Shown here one piece after another: positions 61,205-64,000 of a stretch of DNA of 64,000 nt (the stretch's first letter is position 1; each line of letters starts with the position of its first letter). The stretch lies in contig JAILZT010000007.1 of assembly GCA_023512345.1 (NCBI GenBank), positions 1 through 64,000 of the forward strand, written 5' to 3'. Origin of the DNA: Paenibacillus sp. Lineage in GTDB: Bacteria; Bacillota; Bacilli; Paenibacillales; Paenibacillaceae. The translations under genes were made by a program, and so were the position numbers. Under the pieces are notes generated by a model. That model was not told the DNA's origin and made no database searches. It saw only the letters and a list, made by a program, of their open reading frames with translations.

Positions 61205-62845
61205 TTATACAGCTGTTTCAAACGTAATCCGGTTTTTACCGCTCCGCTTTGAAATATACAGGGCCTCATCCGCCAGACGCAGCGTCTCACTTGTATCTTG
61301 GCTATCCGGACTCCATACCGCTGCTCCAACACTACAACCGATATTTATTCTCTCACCTTCGATATTAAAGGGTTCATTAATCTTATTAATAATACGTTTA
61401 GCGACCACTTCTGCTTCCTGCATAGCTTTGACAGATGAGGTATGCAGAATCACCACAAATTCATTTCCACCAATCCGTGTAACGATTTCATTATCACGAG
61501 TACAATCCAACAAACGGAAAGCTGCTTCCTGAAGAATTTTATCTCCAAAAGCATGACCCAAGGAATCATTAACCTTCTTGAATCCATCTAGATCAAGATA
61601 GAGGAAACTTAGCGTAGTATGATTCTGTTTAGCTCGGCAGACCGCATGGGCGAGAAAGTCATCCAGTGCCATTCGGTTAGGAAGGCCGGTAAGTGCATCG
61701 TGACGAGCCATATCTGACATATAACTAGGAGCGGTTTCTGGTTTGGTCAAATTACTGACTAAATTACGAAGGGATGCAGATAATACCGCAATATCCTTGA
61801 ACCTGTTCGAGTTAGGAATTTCCACATTAGCACCTGTGCTCAGTAAGTCTGCTGTTTCCGCAATATTATGAAGCGGTCGGGCAATCCAACCTGCGATAAA
61901 CCAGCCTATGATGCCGAATAGAACTGCTGTAGCCATCCCTGCTAAAATAATAAACTTTTCAAGCTGATGCACCGAAGCAAGTGCTATTTCAGCAGGCTGC
62001 CGAATAATAACAGACCAACCTAATCCAGGATAATTCAAATAGCCGTCACCATAGGAATAACCCGTTAGATAGGATTTATTGTTGTCAGTATCCGTATCCA
62101 GAATCCATGAATTTTTACCAGAACGCGCCTGATTAACTGCGTAGGAATTTAATTTTTTACCTATAACACCTTTGGGACCTAGTAAAATGGTATTATCCTT
62201 CTCACTGACCACGAATACTTCTACACCCTTTAGACGTTCCTGCATCGGTGCAATGATGGATTTTTCGACCAGACGTGACCATTCCCAACTGAAGTGGGCA
62301 CCCAAAACTCCAATGGTGTTCCCTTGCTTGTTATAGATAGGTGTACTGTAATCGACGAACTGAAGGGGCTCTCCAGAAGGATTAGGCAGCAGCTTAGCCA
62401 ATAGTACGGCATCATGTACATCCCCAATGAACGGACCCTTGATCCCTTCCTTAAAAACCGGTCTCTCTGATATATTTTCCCCCAACAAGATATTATCTGT
62501 TGAAGAAATCACCTCTCCCTTCACATCTAAATAACCTACCCAAGAAAAAACAGGCATACTCTTCTTTAATTGTTCTAACAACCTATCGATCTCTTCTTTA
62601 TGAACGGGTTCCTGGAAAGCATTAAGCTCACTTAGAACCTCTAATTCCCCAGCACGTGACCACATAAACTGATCCAGATTCTCCGACATTTGATAGGCAA
62701 CCTCAGAAAGTGAACTGCCGATACTAACCTCAACAGATTTAGTGGATTCTTTTCCAATTAAATAACTTAGAAGTAAAGTCAGCAAGATAATGATTACTGC
62801 AAAAGCGCTTGAAAAAACAGTGCGCAGGTTCAAATTCATTGGCAC
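61205..62845 (-). CDS. dCache-HAMP-GGDEF protein with a GGNEF site
   Basis: 546 residues. Membrane helix (about 9-28), dCache extracytoplasmic domain (about 30-285), second helix (about 290-315), HAMP-like region, and a C-terminal GGDEF domain (about 380-546: HDALTGLPNRMALDDF, FLYLDLDGFKKVNDSLGHAFGD). The active-site motif reads GGNEF, with Asn replacing the metal- and substrate-contacting Asp/Glu, and the inhibitory site is RDNE instead of RxxD. It may therefore bind GTP or act as a receptor rather than make cyclic di-GMP. The start is GTG behind AAGGGG. Confidence 0.88.
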   Translation of the reverse strand: MPMNLNLRTVFSSAFAVIIILLTLLLSYLIGKESTKSVEVSIGSSLSEVAYQMSENLDQFMWSRAGELEVLSELNAFQEPVHKEEIDRLLEQLKKSMPVFSWVGYLDVKGEVISSTDNILLGENISERPVFKEGIKGPFIGDVHDAVLLAKLLPNPSGEPLQFVDYSTPIYNKQGNTIGVLGAHFSWEWSRLVEKSIIAPMQERLKGVEVFVVSEKDNTILLGPKGVIGKKLNSYAVNQARSGKNSWILDTDTDNNKSYLTGYSYGDGYLNYPGLGWSVIIRQPAEIALASVHQLEKFIILAGMATAVLFGIIGWFIAGWIARPLHNIAETADLLSTGANVEIPNSNRFKDIAVLSASLRNLVSNLTKPETAPSYMSDMARHDALTGLPNRMALDDFLAHAVCRAKQNHTTLSFLYLDLDGFKKVNDSLGHAFGDKILQEAAFRLLDCTRDNEIVTRIGGNEFVVILHTSSVKAMQEAEVVAKRIINKINEPFNIEGERINIGCSVGAAVWSPDSQDTSETLRLADEALYISKRSGKNRITFETAV

Positions 62846-63023
62846 GGCGGCATTCCCCTTCTCTGATTCCTATTCCTATATATATCGGTTAAAAAAAAGC
62901 TTTCTTAATAAAGCTCCTGATTTGTATCAATATTGTACTGACTTATTCCGGCGGCAGTGCTTACTTAGCTTCTTTGTAGTATAATCTGCTAAGAATTGCA
63001 TGCTAAACTAAGGAGTGACGTCA

Positions 63024-63308
63024 ATGTCCGATCAATTTGAAATGTACGACGACCCGTTCAAGATGCTAATCCTGCTTGCTACACTTATCTCCGAAAAACA
63101 GGGTGTTGAATTGAAGTATGAGAATGTTCCCACTTATGAGAATGATGTATTCTCTATTCAGCATCAAAAATTCGTGTATAAAAAAGACGGCACCGAAATT
63201 ACCTGGTTCGAATTCCTGGGTAGAGACATTGCCTCAACACATGATCTAAGCCGCGCTCAGTATAACAAAATGTTCGTCGATTGTATGGCTTCGCTCTACA
63301 GCCTGTAA
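63024..63308 (+). CDS. Hypothetical small protein
   Basis: 94 residues beginning MSDQFEMYDDPFKMLILLATLI. Charged and aromatic, without signal peptide or membrane segment. The ATG at 63024 is preferred over the GTG at 63015 since AAGGAG lies eight bases upstream. The family is not recognised. It stands alone before a terminator shared with the convergent pentapeptide gene. Confidence 0.65.
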   Translation: MSDQFEMYDDPFKMLILLATLISEKQGVELKYENVPTYENDVFSIQHQKFVYKKDGTEITWFEFLGRDIASTHDLSRAQYNKMFVDCMASLYSL

Positions 63309-63341
63309 ACCTTAAGACCGTCTACATAGGGCTGTCACACA

Positions 63342-63391
63342 GAAGCCTCTCCTCAGCTATTGTTACTAAGCTGTTGGAGAGGCTTCTTTTT
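63342..63391. terminator. Bidirectional terminator
   Basis: GAAGCCTCTCC and GGAGAGGCTTC form an 11-bp stem with a loop that can itself pair (CAGCT/AGCTG). TTTTTC follows on the plus strand. It lies between two convergent genes. Confidence 0.85.
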
Positions 63392-63403
63392 CTTAATTAA
63401 CCG

Positions 63404-64000
63404 TTAACAGACCTTGGCTCCAAAAGAACGTGCTAAAAGTACCGCCTGTTCAACGTCCAGCTTAACACCTTGCAGATCCAGACTTTTTAGATCAATGCCT
63501 TCCAGCTTTGCATCCCGAAGATCAGCACCCTTAAGCTTGCATTGCCCCAACTGTGCCTGGGTTAAATCAGCCCCTCGAATATCACTTTTCTCCAGATTGC
63601 AGCCAAAAAGATCAGCCTCAGTCAACTTAATCCCCCTTAGATCCTGCCTGCTGAGGTTAGTATGTCTTAGATTTGTATAAGACCAGTCCCCTCCAGTTAG
63701 GGTAATCCCGTCCATATACGCATTTGAGAAATCAGAGCCTACCATTTTGCACTGCTCAAACCTTGCAACAAAGAGATTCGCACCCGTGAATTTACAATTT
63801 GTGAAGGCTGAAGCCTTATGTAGAGAAGCATTAAACAACGCACCTGTAAAATCACAATCTATAAAATGGCATCCCGTTGATGTCATTTCTTCCATGGAGC
63901 TTCCTCTAAATGAGCATTGCTCAAATGTACAGTTGACCAGTTCACCATCCTGAAGATTAGCTTGATCAAAATTATGTGTGTTGAAGGTTTGATTATTATA
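63404..64000 (-). CDS. Pentapeptide-repeat protein (5' end outside the window)
   Basis: At least 198 residues, running off the right edge: the frame stays open upstream of the ATG at 63895 for 35 more codons with no start. A(D/N)LxxxxF-type five-residue repeats run throughout (TGANLFVARFEQC, TNLRHTNLSRQDLRG, ADLTQAQLGQCKLKGADL), predicting a right-handed quadrilateral beta helix. Some relatives mimic DNA and protect gyrase from quinolones, but many have unknown roles, so no resistance function is claimed. Confidence 0.88.
   Translation of the reverse strand, partial: YNNQTFNTHNFDQANLQDGELVNCTFEQCSFRGSSMEEMTSTGCHFIDCDFTGALFNASLHKASAFTNCKFTGANLFVARFEQCKMVGSDFSNAYMDGITLTGGDWSYTNLRHTNLSRQDLRGIKLTEADLFGCNLEKSDIRGADLTQAQLGQCKLKGADLRDAKLEGIDLKSLDLQGVKLDVEQAVLLARSFGAKVC

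Noticed and set aside
1..64000. tRNA, rRNA or CRISPR
   Set aside because: No cloverleaf, rRNA segment or regularly spaced repeat-spacer array was seen on reading through.

Overview
The window looks like chromosomal DNA of an endospore-forming Gram-positive bacterium, most probably Paenibacillus. The evidence is the Bacillales gene order around rnc-smc-ftsY and ylbJ/ylbL/ylbM/rsmD/coaD, the FapR-controlled fatty-acid operon, YjcZ-type small sporulation proteins, strong GGAGG ribosome-binding sites with frequent GTG and TTG starts, and many T-tailed hairpin terminators. No rRNA, tRNA, CRISPR array or complete mobile element was recognised. Most genes lie on the minus strand.

Left part (1-23.5 kb): an internally deleted, frameshifted IS1182-type remnant; a tandem pair of M29 aminopeptidases; an autoregulated MBL-hydrolase/TetR/AlkZ-related operon with two near-identical operators; the phosphate operon pstS-pstC-pstA-pstB, interrupted by a 259-bp element with 17-bp terminal inverted repeats; a LysR regulator; a methyltransferase, an EamA transporter, a VanW-family protein and an isochorismatase-like hydrolase; a GlcT / IIA / IICB sugar PTS operon behind a GlcT-type antiterminator; a large hybrid histidine kinase; a DivIVA-domain protein; a homologue of the replication terminator protein RTP; and a YflT-like general stress protein.

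Middle (23.5-46.6 kb): helicase HrpB with a GC-rich core; DUF2087 and GIY-YIG proteins; a DAO-family oxidoreductase and an SDR; the circularly permuted ATP-grasp / alpha-E / transglutaminase trio; then the lipid and growth block fapR-plsX-fabH-fabD-fabG-acpP-fabF-rnc-smc-ftsY, preceded by a clear FapR operator, and the DUF177-rpmF pair.

Right part (46.6-64 kb): tmcAL, a PDZ/Lon-like protease, ylbJ, coaD and rsmD; a YolD-like protein and a winged-helix-like protein; an SRAP (HMCES-like) gene; an isolated GH73 endolysin-holin cassette with a beta-rich unknown protein; nitrite reductase nirB-nirD with siroheme methyltransferase cobA; and, divergent from it, an ANTAR-domain protein coupled to a TrpD-like protein.

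The most interesting system is this nitrite locus. The nirB leader carries two hairpins whose hexaloops have A at position 1 and G at position 4, the second overlapping an intrinsic terminator. That is the architecture of ANTAR-protein antitermination, and an ANTAR protein is encoded next door. A perfect TnrA/GlnR-type box and a second one-mismatch box lie in the divergent promoter region. The inferred circuit is: nitrogen limitation acts through GlnR/TnrA on the ANTAR/TrpD-like pair, which antiterminates nirBD-cobA. The TrpD-like protein lacks the usual PRPP-binding motif and could be a sensor partner, which is inference only.
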